Assembly (NCBI RefSeq): GCF_009882985.1
Contig: NZ_WTUZ01000022.1
Coordinates: 248,001-312,000, forward strand
Direction: 5' to 3'
Length of the DNA stretch: 64,000 nucleotides
Source of the DNA: Paenibacillus silvestris
GTDB lineage: Bacteria; Bacillota; Bacilli; Paenibacillales; NBRC-103111
Shown one piece after another: positions 40,634 through 49,969 of this stretch; the stretch's first letter is position 1; every line of letters begins with the position of its first letter. Both the position numbers and the translations under genes were made by a program. The notes under the pieces are model-generated. The model saw only the letters and a list, made by a program, of their open reading frames with translations, did no database searches and was not told where the DNA came from.

Positions 40634-41803
40634 TTGTTGAAAATCGAAAGTCGTCTCGCCCAAATTGGCTCCATCGAAGAACCTGTAACAGGAGCTGTCA
40701 GTTTCCCTGTTTATCAGGCTACTGCTTTCCGTCACCCGAAGCTCGGTCAAAGCACTGGTTTTGACTATGCGCGTACCAAAAGCCCAACTCGTAAAGTGCT
40801 TGAGGATGCGATCGCTCAATTGGAGTCCGGAGATGCTGGTTTCGCGTGTTCATCCGGGATGGCCGCGCTGCAAACGGTGTTTGCCTACTTTAGTCAAGGA
40901 GATCACTTGATTGTTTCCTTGGACCTATATGGCGGTACGTACCGTCTGCTTGAGAAAATCATGTCTCGCTTCGGTGTAACGGCTACGTATGTAGATACGA
41001 ACGATTTGGATGGTTTGGAATCTGCTTACCGTTCGAATACCAAAGGGCTGATCATTGAGACGCCGACGAATCCACTCATGATGATCACAGATATCGAGCT
41101 TGTATGTACATGGGCCCGTAGGAAAGGTATTGTATCCATCGTCGACAATACGCTCTTAACTCCCTATTTACAGCGCCCTCTAGAGCTGGGTGCAGACGTC
41201 GTTGTTCACAGCGCTACTAAATATTTGGGCGGACACAACGACGTGCTTGCCGGTCTGATTGTGACCAAAGGCAAAGAGCTTTCTGAGCAAATGGCGTTCC
41301 TGCACAATTCGATTGGCGCCGTGCTTGGTCCTCAAGACAGTTGGCTGTTGATGAGAGGCATGAAGACGCTGGCACTTCGTATGGAGCGTCACGAGCAGAA
41401 TGCAACAGCTGTTGCGAACTTCCTGCTGGAGCACCCGCTGATCAGCGATGTGTATTATCCGGCACTGGAGTCTCATCCAGGTCATGCCATTCAAAACAAG
41501 CAATCCAGCGGAAACACAGGGATTTTCTCCTTTAAAGTGAAAGACGCCAGACTGATTGAGCCAATTCTGCGTCACATCCAGCTTATCGCCTTCGCAGAGA
41601 GCTTAGGCGGCGTTGAATCGCTGATGACATACCCGGCTGTACAAACGCATGCCGATATTCCGCTTGAAATTCGTCAACAAATCGGCGTGGATGATCGCCT
41701 TCTGCGCTTCTCAGTTGGGATTGAGCATCAAGATGATCTCATTGCAGATTTAGCGAATGCGCTTAGCCTGGCACAAGCTGAATTAGAAGGAGAATCCCTG
41801 TAA
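40634..41803 (+). CDS. metI: Cystathionine gamma-synthase / O-acetylhomoserine thiolyase
   Basis: The 389-residue PLP enzyme joins cysteine (or sulfide) to acyl-homoserine. It has the Cys/Met-metabolism signatures FDYARTKSPTRKVLE near residue 47, FACSSGMAALQTV near 75 and the PLP-lysine motif DVVVHSATKYLGGHNDVLAG near 200. TTG 40634 is the likely start because atgaggagga lies 7 nt upstream (a second TTG follows directly). The frame is open to 40532 inside metA, which lacks a ribosome site. It is closely related to metC downstream; order and size follow the MetI-MetC pairing of Bacilli. Confidence 0.88.
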   Translation: MLKIESRLAQIGSIEEPVTGAVSFPVYQATAFRHPKLGQSTGFDYARTKSPTRKVLEDAIAQLESGDAGFACSSGMAALQTVFAYFSQGDHLIVSLDLYGGTYRLLEKIMSRFGVTATYVDTNDLDGLESAYRSNTKGLIIETPTNPLMMITDIELVCTWARRKGIVSIVDNTLLTPYLQRPLELGADVVVHSATKYLGGHNDVLAGLIVTKGKELSEQMAFLHNSIGAVLGPQDSWLLMRGMKTLALRMERHEQNATAVANFLLEHPLISDVYYPALESHPGHAIQNKQSSGNTGIFSFKVKDARLIEPILRHIQLIAFAESLGGVESLMTYPAVQTHADIPLEIRQQIGVDDRLLRFSVGIEHQDDLIADLANALSLAQAELEGESL

Positions 41804-42975
41804 TGAGCCATTCACCGAACGATAAACGCAAGCCTCACGGCAAATTCGCTACAAAACTCATACATTTCGGCGCGGCGATTGATGAAGCGACAGGCGCTTC
41901 CAGCGTGCCTTTATATCAGGCATCAACGTTCCATCAAGCCGACTTAGAGGTTTCCCCGGAGTATGATTACACGCGCTCCGGCAACCCTACCCGTCAAGCT
42001 CTGGAAGACTACATTACAGTGCTTGAAGGAGGAACGCGCGGCTTCGCCTTTGCTTCCGGGATGGCCGCGATTTCCTCGGCTTTCATGCTCCTTTCACAAG
42101 GAGATCATGTTATCGTGACGGAAGACGTGTATGGCGGTACATATCGCTTGCTTACAACGATCATGAATCGGATGGGGGTCGAGTCAACCTTCGTCGATAT
42201 GACGGATATGGCCCAAGTTCGTGCAGCGCTGCGTTCTAACACAAGAGCAGTGTTCCTTGAAACACCTTCGAATCCGACTCTCAAAATCACCGACATCGCC
42301 GAAGTAGCTGCTTTTGCCAAAGAGCATGATCTGCTGACGATGCTGGATAATACATTCATGACGCCTTACCATCAACGTCCAATTGAGCTGGGGATTGATA
42401 TTGTGCTGCACAGCGCAACCAAATTCCTGGGGGGACACAGCGATGTCCTGGCTGGACTTGCCGTAGTTGCCAATGATAGCCTGGGGCGCAGAATGAAGCA
42501 GATTCAGAACGGATTAGGTAATGTTCTTGGCATTCAGGATTCATGGCTGCTCATCCGCGGAATGAAAACTTTGAAAGCCCGTATGGAAGTTTCAGAGAAA
42601 AGCGCTCAAAGATTGGCACAATGGCTATCTGAGCAGCCTGACATTGAGGTCGTGTATTACCCGGGTCTTCCGAACCATCCTCGCAGGGAGATTCATGAGA
42701 AACAATCCCTTGGCTACGGGGCCGTAGTTTCGTTTGATGTAGGCTCCGGCGAGAAAGCCAAAAAGATGCTGAGCAAAGTGCGTATACCGCTTGTAGCCGT
42801 TTCCCTTGGCGCTGTTGAAAGTATTTTGTCCTATCCGGCTATGATGTCTCATGCCGCGATGCCGAAGGAAGTTCGCCTGCAGCGAGGCATTACTGACGGT
42901 CTTGTCCGTTATTCGGTTGGTCTTGAAGACATCGAAGACATAATTGAAGATTTAGAGCAAGCGCTTCGCGGATAG
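41803..42975 (+). CDS. metC: Cystathionine beta-lyase
   Basis: MetC cleaves cystathionine to homocysteine. The 390-residue paralogue of MetI has YDYTRSGNPTRQALEDYI near residue 55, FASGMAAISS near 85, and the PLP-lysine motif DIVLHSATKFLGGHSDVLAG near 205. Its ATG shares a base with the metI stop (TAATG), so the two are translationally coupled. Assignment of lyase versus synthase in this family relies on operon order and the TRSGNPT motif; a dual or swapped activity cannot be excluded. No metE or metH is seen in the window. Confidence 0.87.
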   Translation: MSHSPNDKRKPHGKFATKLIHFGAAIDEATGASSVPLYQASTFHQADLEVSPEYDYTRSGNPTRQALEDYITVLEGGTRGFAFASGMAAISSAFMLLSQGDHVIVTEDVYGGTYRLLTTIMNRMGVESTFVDMTDMAQVRAALRSNTRAVFLETPSNPTLKITDIAEVAAFAKEHDLLTMLDNTFMTPYHQRPIELGIDIVLHSATKFLGGHSDVLAGLAVVANDSLGRRMKQIQNGLGNVLGIQDSWLLIRGMKTLKARMEVSEKSAQRLAQWLSEQPDIEVVYYPGLPNHPRREIHEKQSLGYGAVVSFDVGSGEKAKKMLSKVRIPLVAVSLGAVESILSYPAMMSHAAMPKEVRLQRGITDGLVRYSVGLEDIEDIIEDLEQALRG

Positions 42976-43026
42976 AGAATCCGGAATTCCCAAAATAGTC
43001 ATATTTGAAAAAGGTTCCTACTGATG

Positions 43027-43051
43027 AAAAGCAGCAATTTGCTGCTTTTTT
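43027..43051 (+). terminator. Terminator of the met operon
   Basis: Stem aaaagcagcaa / ttgctgctttt, followed by T run. Confidence 0.85.
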
Positions 43052-43111
43052 GGCATGAATATGGTACGATGAATGGATACGAGCCATCAGAAATTAAAGG
43101 AGTGAAGAGCT

Positions 43112-44248
43112 GTGAAACCGATCGATCGTATTTTAAATAAAGCACAATCAGGCGGCCGAATTGATGTAGAAGAATGCATTACACTGTTCGAATCCGATCA
43201 AATAGAGAAAATTGGCGATACTGCTAATCAAATTATGAAAAAATGGCATCCGGACCCGATTACCACGTTTGTTATTGGCCGGAATATCAACTATACAAAT
43301 ATTTGTGATGTATACTGCAGATTCTGTGCGTTCTATCGTGCACCAGGTTCAGCAGAAGGGTATGTACTACCGGACGAAACCATTTTCCAAAAGATTCAAG
43401 AGACACTGGATGTGAATGGTACGGAGATTCTGATGCAGGGCGGTACCAATCCGAACTTGCCATTCAGCTATTACACGAACATTCTGCGTGAGATCAAGAA
43501 GCGTTTTGACATTACGATGCACTCTTTCTCACCAGCTGAAATTATGAAAATGAAAGACGTTTCAGACGGTTTGTCTCTAGAAGAGGTTGTTCGCCAATTG
43601 CATGAAGCTGGACTAGATTCCCTGCCTGGCGGCGGCGCTGAAATTTTGGATGACCGGACTAGACGCAAAATCAGCAAGCTCAAAGGCTCATGGCGCGACT
43701 GGATGGACGTGATGCAAACCGCTCACAAAATTGGTATGCATACAACGGGCACCATGGTTATCGGTTTCGGCGAGTCGATGGAAGAGCGCGCGCTCCACAT
43801 GCTGCGTATCCGTGATGCACAAGACGATGTATTGATGCAGAAGCTTAATACGCCTGGTTTCCTTGCGTTCATTCCGTGGACGTTCCAGCCGGATAATACG
43901 AACATGAAGGCGGAGAAAGTAACACCTGAAGAATATTTGAAAACACTGGCGATTAGTCGGATTATGCTCGACAATGTACCGAACTTCCAATCTTCATGGG
44001 TAACCATGGGACCTGAAGTGGGTAAACAGACTCTGAGCTACGGCTGCAACGACTTCGGTTCTACGATGATTGAAGAAAACGTGGTATCCGCGGCGGGTAC
44101 GACGCACAAGGTCAACGTGACCTCAACGCTGGACATCATTCGCCAAGCAGGCAAAATTCCTGCGCAGCGGAACACGAAATACCAAATTTTGCGTGTTTTC
44201 GATGACGTGAATGTGAAAATTGACAAAGATTTTGTCATGCAGAATTAA
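43112..44248 (+). CDS. mqnC: Cyclic dehypoxanthinyl futalosine synthase (MqnC)
   Basis: MqnC is a radical SAM enzyme of the futalosine route to menaquinone. The 378-residue protein has the [4Fe-4S]/SAM cysteines in ICDVYCRFCAFYR (CxxxCxxC, near residues 66-73), LMQGGTNPNLP near 110, SFSPAEIM near 145 and LPGGGAEIL near 170, characteristic of MqnC. The start is GTG 43112 behind aaaggag. The other futalosine genes are not in this window. Its presence suggests the organism makes menaquinone by the futalosine pathway instead of, or besides, the classical Men route. Confidence 0.9.
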   Translation: MKPIDRILNKAQSGGRIDVEECITLFESDQIEKIGDTANQIMKKWHPDPITTFVIGRNINYTNICDVYCRFCAFYRAPGSAEGYVLPDETIFQKIQETLDVNGTEILMQGGTNPNLPFSYYTNILREIKKRFDITMHSFSPAEIMKMKDVSDGLSLEEVVRQLHEAGLDSLPGGGAEILDDRTRRKISKLKGSWRDWMDVMQTAHKIGMHTTGTMVIGFGESMEERALHMLRIRDAQDDVLMQKLNTPGFLAFIPWTFQPDNTNMKAEKVTPEEYLKTLAISRIMLDNVPNFQSSWVTMGPEVGKQTLSYGCNDFGSTMIEENVVSAAGTTHKVNVTSTLDIIRQAGKIPAQRNTKYQILRVFDDVNVKIDKDFVMQN

Positions 44249-44269
44249 TCTTTCTAGCTTAAATTAAGC

Positions 44270-44308
44270 AGCCTCCATCCCACTTGTATTGTGGGTTGGA
44301 GGCTTTTC
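44270..44308. terminator. Terminator between mqnC and the diguanylate cyclase gene
   Basis: Stem agcctccatccca / gggttggaggct with G-U pairs, followed by TTTT. The genes converge here. Confidence 0.8.
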
Positions 44309-44316
44309 TGCATGAT

Positions 44317-45417
44317 TTACCGTGCTTCCTGCACGGGAGCTGTGTGGATGATCGTTTTGTTTTTACCGGTTTTCTTGGCTGTGTACAAGGATTGATCAGC
44401 GCCAGCGAAAAGCAGCTCTTTGGAGGTCCCTGGTAGGTACTCACTGAGTCCGATGGAGATGGTGACAGCTTGTCCATTCAGCTCTTCTTGTTTCATTTGG
44501 GAAATTTGCCACCGGATTCTTTCGAGTAAATCAAACACCACATCCGTGTTCTTCTCCGTGAAAATAATAGCGAACTCCTCGCCGCCGTATCTGGCCACAA
44601 AATCATTGAGACCTACATGAATTTTCAAGGCACTGCTTACATTTTTCAAGACAGCATCCCCAGCTCTATGGCCGTAAGTGTCATTGACTTTCTTGAAATT
44701 GTCGATGTCGAGCACAGCGATATGAATGCAGAAGTGACCTTGCGCGTTTTGCATAATGAGCTCATCCAAGTATTCATGGAAGGTAATGTGGTTGTATAGA
44801 TCGGTTAGCGCATCTGTTTTGGAGAGCTTGTCCATGATTATATTTTTGATCAATAGTTCCTGTTTCAATTCTGTTGTTATTTGCAAATTGTTCAGGATTT
44901 CGACGCCGCGCTTGATAATTCCGAATGTAATCATCGAAATAATGCTCAGCACCGGCAATATCGTTAGGAGATCTACAAATGTATAATCGGCGAGCAAACG
45001 TAATTTTAGAGTAAAAAGAAGAAAGAAGGAGACTAGTGACAAGGCTATGGAATAAATAATTTTGGAGAATTGCAGGTAGAAAATGGAAACGAAAATCGGG
45101 AGTAAAAGGTAAAGGATGACGATATTTATTTCGTAATTGAAGTAGATTATCGTGAATGACAAGACCGCGCCACCGCTAATGATTTGGTAATCGAGCAGCT
45201 TCCTGGAAAATTTATTGGTCGTTTCTAGCACGAGAAGGATAAGTACCATGGTGAAGACGGAGATAATGAGATGCCCTGACAGGTGGGCTGCATCCCTTTT
45301 TACGGTGAAAGAGTAGAGAAGTTCGAAAGGAAGTTGAAGCATGACAAGGAACCAGTAGATGTTCAGCAATTTGCGGTTCCAAGCGTGTCTGTGCAGTTGG
45401 TATGCGTCTATTTGCAT
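44317..45417 (-). CDS. Membrane GGDEF diguanylate cyclase
   Basis: The 366-residue protein has about six membrane helices (residues about 20-180) and a C-terminal GGDEF domain that makes cyclic di-GMP. LTDLYNHITFHEYL starts the domain near residue 205, DIDNFKKVNDTYGHRAGD lies near 240 and the active site is RYGGEEF near 280, an active-type variant. The inhibitory I-site RxxD expected five residues before GGEEF is replaced by GLND, so product feedback through it is unlikely. The membrane part is an unrecognised sensor. The minus-strand start has ttggagtgag upstream. Confidence 0.88.
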   Translation of the reverse strand: MQIDAYQLHRHAWNRKLLNIYWFLVMLQLPFELLYSFTVKRDAAHLSGHLIISVFTMVLILLVLETTNKFSRKLLDYQIISGGAVLSFTIIYFNYEINIVILYLLLPIFVSIFYLQFSKIIYSIALSLVSFFLLFTLKLRLLADYTFVDLLTILPVLSIISMITFGIIKRGVEILNNLQITTELKQELLIKNIIMDKLSKTDALTDLYNHITFHEYLDELIMQNAQGHFCIHIAVLDIDNFKKVNDTYGHRAGDAVLKNVSSALKIHVGLNDFVARYGGEEFAIIFTEKNTDVVFDLLERIRWQISQMKQEELNGQAVTISIGLSEYLPGTSKELLFAGADQSLYTAKKTGKNKTIIHTAPVQEAR

Positions 45418-45611
45418 GGATACTCACTCCAATATGAGACTAAAGCACTATAATGATTATCATAGCATGAAAATTTGCGTGATTGGAATACCTTTACTTA
45501 AAGATTTGATAAAGAATACTGAAAGGAAATGGCAATTTGTTCGTTGTATATCTCCTACCTATCGACCATATACTCTTAAGAGGAGGATGTATTGATGGAA
45601 GGAGTGAGGGT

Positions 45612-46553
45612 ATGGAGCTGTTTACTATTGTGATCATGAAGGTTGATGAGTCCTATGTACGTTCGCTAAGCGCTCAAATAGAACGTGAGCTGCATCTTTT
45701 ACATATTGTTGAAAGTGGATGGACAATTGCATACGAATGGACAGAAACACATGCATATATCCGCCTTGAATCGAAGCTAACGGATGAGGAAGTTTCAGCA
45801 GTACAAGGCCAAATGAGGCCGAATCTCGCTGGTGTTTTAGCAGATCACATCATCGCGGATAAGGAATCCAGCATTTTGCGTAACCTGCTTATAAAAGAAT
45901 TTAAATATGAAGCTAAGGAAGACCTAGAAGCTATTGAAGGCTACTGTAAACCAGCGGTTTATGCAGACACAGGGATGGAGGATTCTCCTGTTCTCACCAA
46001 CAGCTTTGGCATTCAGCGACGCAGACAAGTATTAGTCGACCAGCTTATGCTGGCCTTAGAAGAAACTTCGAGGCTCAGCTTGGACGGCTTCCTCCATTTC
46101 CGCTTGCAAGATTACACGGACGAGCTGCGGGAAATAGCAGAATATGCGATAGACGAGTACATGATGGATCGTCAGTACCAGGAATTTATTTCACTTTTGC
46201 AATATTTTGTGTACATTCAAGAGGCCAAAATCCCGATTGTTCATCTCATCCACAAAGGTGGCCATGAGTTTGTTATTCTGAATGATCGCATGGAGCTCAT
46301 TGATGCCAATGAATTTGATGCCTCTTTCAAGATGGAAATGTTGGAAAAGGACATTAATTTCGAAGATATGATCGTAAGCACGCTGATCACAGTATCTCCT
46401 GCAAATATCTATATTCACACAAGAGATGCTGATATGACGATAATTAAAACGATTAGGCAAATCTTCGAGGATCGCACTACGGTGTGCTCATACTGCCGGA
46501 CATGCGACATTTATTTAGGGGAAGCGAAAAAACAAGATCAACTATCCCCTTGA
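45612..46553 (+). CDS. ytxC: YtxC-like sporulation protein
   Basis: The 313-residue protein resembles YtxC, a spore-former protein of unknown biochemical role that is encoded beside thrS in Bacillus. It has LTNSFGIQRRRQVLVDQLMLALEE near residue 128, FLHFRLQDYTDELREIAEYAIDEYMMDRQYQEFISLLQYFV split over 155-195, and a C-terminal CSYCRTC cluster. The same ytxC-thrS order is found here. ATG 45612 follows ggagtgagg. The frame is open upstream to 45537, but without a ribosome site. The promoter of the thrS leader overlaps its stop codon. Confidence 0.8.
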   Translation: MELFTIVIMKVDESYVRSLSAQIERELHLLHIVESGWTIAYEWTETHAYIRLESKLTDEEVSAVQGQMRPNLAGVLADHIIADKESSILRNLLIKEFKYEAKEDLEAIEGYCKPAVYADTGMEDSPVLTNSFGIQRRRQVLVDQLMLALEETSRLSLDGFLHFRLQDYTDELREIAEYAIDEYMMDRQYQEFISLLQYFVYIQEAKIPIVHLIHKGGHEFVILNDRMELIDANEFDASFKMEMLEKDINFEDMIVSTLITVSPANIYIHTRDADMTIIKTIRQIFEDRTTVCSYCRTCDIYLGEAKKQDQLSP

Positions 46554-46578
46554 CCTTGAACGAAGAGCCAATTATAAT
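46550..46578 (+). promoter_or_regulatory. Sigma-A promoter of thrS leader
   Basis: TTGACC at 46550-46555 and a perfect TATAAT at 46573-46578 separated by 17 bp. The -35 box overlaps the ytxC stop codon. Confidence 0.85.
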
Positions 46579-46584
46579 AGTGAT

Positions 46585-46870
46585 CGAAGGCGTTAATCAA
46601 AGACAAGAACTTTCTGCAAGAACTGCACAGAGAGAGGAGACTAGGCTGCAATCTCCTTCAGTGAAACAGTTAGTTTACCCCTTTGTAGCCGTGTTGTGGA
46701 ATTCGGTCTGATTAGCAGGCTGTTAGTATTCAACACCGGAATCATTCCCGTTACCGAATGCTGATGAGGATTCGCCATGCTCTGAGTAGACATGAAGCGA
46801 ATCGAACTAGGGTGGAACCACGAGCTGAGCGCACTCGTCCCTTATGGGATGCAGTGTGCTTTTTTGCGTT
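46585..46870 (+). promoter_or_regulatory. Threonine T-box leader of thrS
   Basis: The leader has the conserved T-box element tagggtggaaccacga near 46808-46823, stem-I with an AGAGAG-type bulge near 46629, and a candidate threonine specifier ACC at 46677-46679. The terminator is at 46828-46866. Uncharged tRNA-Thr would permit thrS transcription. The specifier position is my best reading, not certain. Confidence 0.9.
46828..46868 (+). terminator. T-box terminator before thrS
   Basis: Stem agcgcac-tcgtccc / gggatgca-gtgtgct with wobble pairs and a TTAT loop, followed by six T. Confidence 0.85.
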
Positions 46871-46896
46871 CAATCACATATACAGGAGGAACGAAG

Positions 46897-48831
46897 ATGG
46901 TTGTACAAGTGAAATTACCAGATGGCGCAGTGAGAGAGTACGCAGTTGGAACGACCATTGAGCAAGTGGCGGAATCCATTTCTTCCGGACTGAAGAAAAA
47001 TGCGGTAGGCGGGAAAGTGAACGGAAAATCAGTTGATTTGTCGTTCGAATTGGAAAATGATGCAGACGTTGAGATTTTGACACTCGACAGTGAAGCAGGT
47101 TTGGAAATGTATCGTCACAGTACGGCTCATTTAATGGCTCAGGCTATTAAACGCATTTATGGCGAAAAAACTGTAAAATTAGGAATCGGACCTGTCATTG
47201 AAGACGGATTCTACTACGACATCGATTTGGATACTCCGCTGAATCCAGAGGATTTGGTGAAAATCGAGAAGGAAATGGAACGCATCTCCAATGAGAACCT
47301 GGCGATTACTCGCCGCGTGGTCTCTCGTGAGGAAGCGATTCGCATCTTCACTGAGATGGAAGATTCGTACAAACTTGAATTAATCCGTGATTTGCCGGAA
47401 GATTCCGTGCTTACGATTTATGATCAAGGTGAATTCTTTGATCTATGCCGCGGGCCACATTTGCCATCTACTGGAAAGATTAAAGCTTTTAAACTGTTGA
47501 GCGTAGCAGGCGCTTACTGGCGCGGAGACGCGAAAAACAAAATGCTGCAGCGTATTTACGGAACTGCGTTCCCTAAAAAAGCGCAGCTGGATGAGCATTT
47601 ACATTTGCTCGAAGAAGCAAAAAAACGTGACCACCGCAAGCTTGGTAAAGAGCTGAAAATGTTCGCTTTCTCCCGTGAAGTGGGACAAGGTTTACCGCTT
47701 TGGCTGCCAAACGGTGCCAAATTGAGACGCACTATGGAGCGCTACATTGTAGACCTAGAAGAGCGTTTAGGCTACCAGCACGTTTACACACCGGTTCTTG
47801 CCAACGTTGAGTTGTACAAAACTTCCGGTCACTGGGATCACTATAGCGAGGATATGTTCCCCAAAATGGTCATGGACAATGAAGAACTTGTCCTTCGTCC
47901 GATGAACTGCCCGCATCATATGATGGTCTACAAAACGGATATGCGCAGCTATCGTGATCTGCCAATTCGTATCGCAGAGCTTGGAACTATGCACCGTTAC
48001 GAAATGTCAGGCGCATTAACGGGTCTGCACCGTGTTCGCGCAATGACATTGAATGATGCTCATATCTTCTGTCGTTTGGATCAAATCAAAGAAGAGTTTT
48101 CACGTGTAGTTAACTTGATCCGTCAAGTTTATGCTGATTTCGGCATTACGGACTACCGTTTCCGCCTTTCTTACCGTGATCCTAAGGACACTGAGAAGTA
48201 TTTCCAAGATGATCAAATGTGGGAAACTTCCCAACGCATGTTGCGTGAGGTTGTAGAAGAGTTAGGACTTCCGTTCTACGAAGCTGAAGGGGAAGCAGCA
48301 TTCTACGGGCCTAAGCTTGATGTTCAAATCAAAACAGCGCTTAAGAAAGAGGAGACTCTTTCCACAGCTCAAATTGATTTCTTGCTGCCTGAGCGCTTCC
48401 AGCTTGAGTATACAGGTGAAGATGGTCAGAAGCATCGTCCGGTTGTTATTCATAGAGGGATCATCTCGACTATGGAACGGATGACAGCTTTCCTGCTTGA
48501 AAACTTCGCAGGTGCACTGCCAACTTGGTTAATGCCGGTGCAAGCCAAAGTTATCCCAGTATCTCCTGCATTTGAGGAATTCTCAAATAAAGTGACTGAG
48601 CGCCTATTAGCTGCAGGTATTCGTGTCGAAGCGGATAACCGCAATGAAAAGCTGGGTTACAAGATTCGTGAAGCGCAGCTGGAGAAAATTCCATTCATGC
48701 TCGTTGTCGGGGAAAATGAAGTAACGAACGAAAGTCTATCTGTCCGCAAACGCGGTCAAGGGGACTTGGGTACTCATCCGATTGAACAAGTTATCGGCAT
48801 GATCAATGAGGAAATCAGCAAAAAACTATAA
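46897..48831 (+). CDS. thrS: Threonyl-tRNA synthetase
   Basis: The 644-residue class II synthetase charges tRNA-Thr. It has an N-terminal TGS domain (VQVKLPDGAVREYAVGTT), the editing domain with HSTAHLMAQAIKRIYG near residue 72 and a zinc site (RPMNCPHHMMVYK near 335), class II motif 2 (GTMHRYEMSGALTGLHRVR near 363), motif 3 in HRGIISTMERM near 515, and the C-terminal anticodon-binding domain. ATG 46897 follows caggagg; the frame is open back through the T-box terminator. It follows ytxC as in Bacillus. Confidence 0.97.
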   Translation: MVVQVKLPDGAVREYAVGTTIEQVAESISSGLKKNAVGGKVNGKSVDLSFELENDADVEILTLDSEAGLEMYRHSTAHLMAQAIKRIYGEKTVKLGIGPVIEDGFYYDIDLDTPLNPEDLVKIEKEMERISNENLAITRRVVSREEAIRIFTEMEDSYKLELIRDLPEDSVLTIYDQGEFFDLCRGPHLPSTGKIKAFKLLSVAGAYWRGDAKNKMLQRIYGTAFPKKAQLDEHLHLLEEAKKRDHRKLGKELKMFAFSREVGQGLPLWLPNGAKLRRTMERYIVDLEERLGYQHVYTPVLANVELYKTSGHWDHYSEDMFPKMVMDNEELVLRPMNCPHHMMVYKTDMRSYRDLPIRIAELGTMHRYEMSGALTGLHRVRAMTLNDAHIFCRLDQIKEEFSRVVNLIRQVYADFGITDYRFRLSYRDPKDTEKYFQDDQMWETSQRMLREVVEELGLPFYEAEGEAAFYGPKLDVQIKTALKKEETLSTAQIDFLLPERFQLEYTGEDGQKHRPVVIHRGIISTMERMTAFLLENFAGALPTWLMPVQAKVIPVSPAFEEFSNKVTERLLAAGIRVEADNRNEKLGYKIREAQLEKIPFMLVVGENEVTNESLSVRKRGQGDLGTHPIEQVIGMINEEISKKL

Positions 48832-48843
48832 TCGCATACAAAG

Positions 48844-48879
48844 GAAGCAGAGAAGAGTCATTCTTCTCTGCTTTTTTTG
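48844..48879 (+). terminator. Terminator of thrS
   Basis: Stem aagcagagaaga / tcttctctgctt with a short loop, followed by seven T. Confidence 0.92.
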
Positions 48880-49010
48880 TTTTCAAAATTAGGCATTTTG
48901 GTATGTATAAGGGAACGCAAAGGGGGCATTTTAATCTGTGAGTCTGCATATGGAGGTTTAATTCTGGAATGAACTGGACAACCTGCAATAGTAGGGGAGG
49001 TATCAAAACG

Positions 49011-49646
49011 ATGTTTACTGCGTTATTTACTAAGCCCAAGTGGCTTGGAACCTGGATGATCATGAATGTTTTGATTGCGCTTTTCGGACAAGAAACAAGA
49101 AATACGGCAGAAACCGTAAGCCATATACAAGCGCCGCATCAAATGGATAACCCGAGTAATTCGGAACCTGTTTCTGTACCTGTAACACAAGATAGTAAGC
49201 AACAAATCAATTATCGCTACGTGCCTAAACTGGACTCGGATCTGTCCAAGCTTAAGGCGGTTGAAGTGACGGCTACTGGGTATTATGCAGGTAAAGAATC
49301 CACGGGGAAAACGCCGGGTCATCCTGAGTACGGGATTACTTTCTCCGGGATCAAAGTAAAGCGAGACGACAAAGCCTTATCGACCATCGCTGCAGACACG
49401 AAGGTTTTTCCACTCGGCACGGTTTTGTTTATCCCGGGATATGGTTACGGGGTAGTTGCTGATACAGGAAGCGCGATTAAAGGGAAGAAAATCGACTTGT
49501 ATTTTGACACGAAAGATCAGGTCTACAAAGAATGGGGCAAAAAAACCGTTAAAGTATTTATCGTCAAGCAGGGCAATGGCAAGGTGACTGAGCTCATATG
49601 GAATCAATTAAAGGATGAGATCATAGCTCCTACCAAATCGTTATAA
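49011..49646 (+). CDS. 3D-domain cell-wall protein (YuiC-like)
   Basis: The 211-residue protein has one N-terminal membrane segment or signal (WLGTWMIMNVLIALFG), a disordered linker, and a C-terminal 3D domain related to MltA-type lytic transglycosylases. The domain shows EVTATGYYAGKEST near residue 85, AADTKVFPLGTVLFIPGYG near 130 and the Asp-bearing VADTGSAIKGKKIDLYFD near 155. YuiC-type proteins from spore formers cut peptidoglycan or act in germination. ATG 49011 is preferred because taggggagg lies 8-10 nt upstream. Confidence 0.82.
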   Translation: MFTALFTKPKWLGTWMIMNVLIALFGQETRNTAETVSHIQAPHQMDNPSNSEPVSVPVTQDSKQQINYRYVPKLDSDLSKLKAVEVTATGYYAGKESTGKTPGHPEYGITFSGIKVKRDDKALSTIAADTKVFPLGTVLFIPGYGYGVVADTGSAIKGKKIDLYFDTKDQVYKEWGKKTVKVFIVKQGNGKVTELIWNQLKDEIIAPTKSL

Positions 49647-49721
49647 AATTTGTTCTGGCTAAATTTTTCATCATAAAAAATCCTGTTTGGGAAATCATAA
49701 ACATACAGGAGGTGATTGAAC

Positions 49722-49832
49722 ATGGCTAAGAACAAAAACAACAAGAAAGCAGCACAAGACGTAGAGTTCGCTACGGAAACTGCGGTACCTAACAAGCAGC
49801 AACAAACGAACACACAAAACCAAAACAAATAA
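49722..49832 (+). CDS. 36-residue hydrophilic peptide, gamma-type SASP-like
   Basis: The frame MAKNKNNKKAAQDVEFATET... ends at TAA 49830 and is preceded by a near-perfect ribosome site (aggaggtgattgaac). It is rich in Asn, Gln and Lys, and the segment VEFATETAVPNKQQQ recalls the repeated EFASETNAQQV motif of gamma-type small acid-soluble spore proteins (SspE). Those supply amino acids during germination. The peptide would be a one-motif version. The strong ribosome site and the terminator behind it argue that it is real; the family link is tentative. Confidence 0.55.
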   Translation: MAKNKNNKKAAQDVEFATETAVPNKQQQTNTQNQNK

Positions 49833-49860
49833 CGAATAACCATAACCATAGCAATGAATG

Positions 49861-49897
49861 AAAAGCAGGGGCCTGAAAGGGTCTCTGCTTTTTTATT
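49861..49897 (+). terminator. Intrinsic terminator
   Basis: Stem aaaagcaggggcc / gggtctctgctttt (imperfect) followed by a T run. Confidence 0.8.
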
Positions 49898-49969
49898 TCT
49901 TTTCATAGTCGCCTATTTTCGATATAATGTAGCAAAATCTAACATTTGCCCTTCTGGGAGGAGTGCCAA

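Noticed and set aside
46792..46896. N-terminal extension of thrS
   Set aside because: The extra codons lie within the T-box antiterminator and terminator; the real start has its own ribosome site at 46885.
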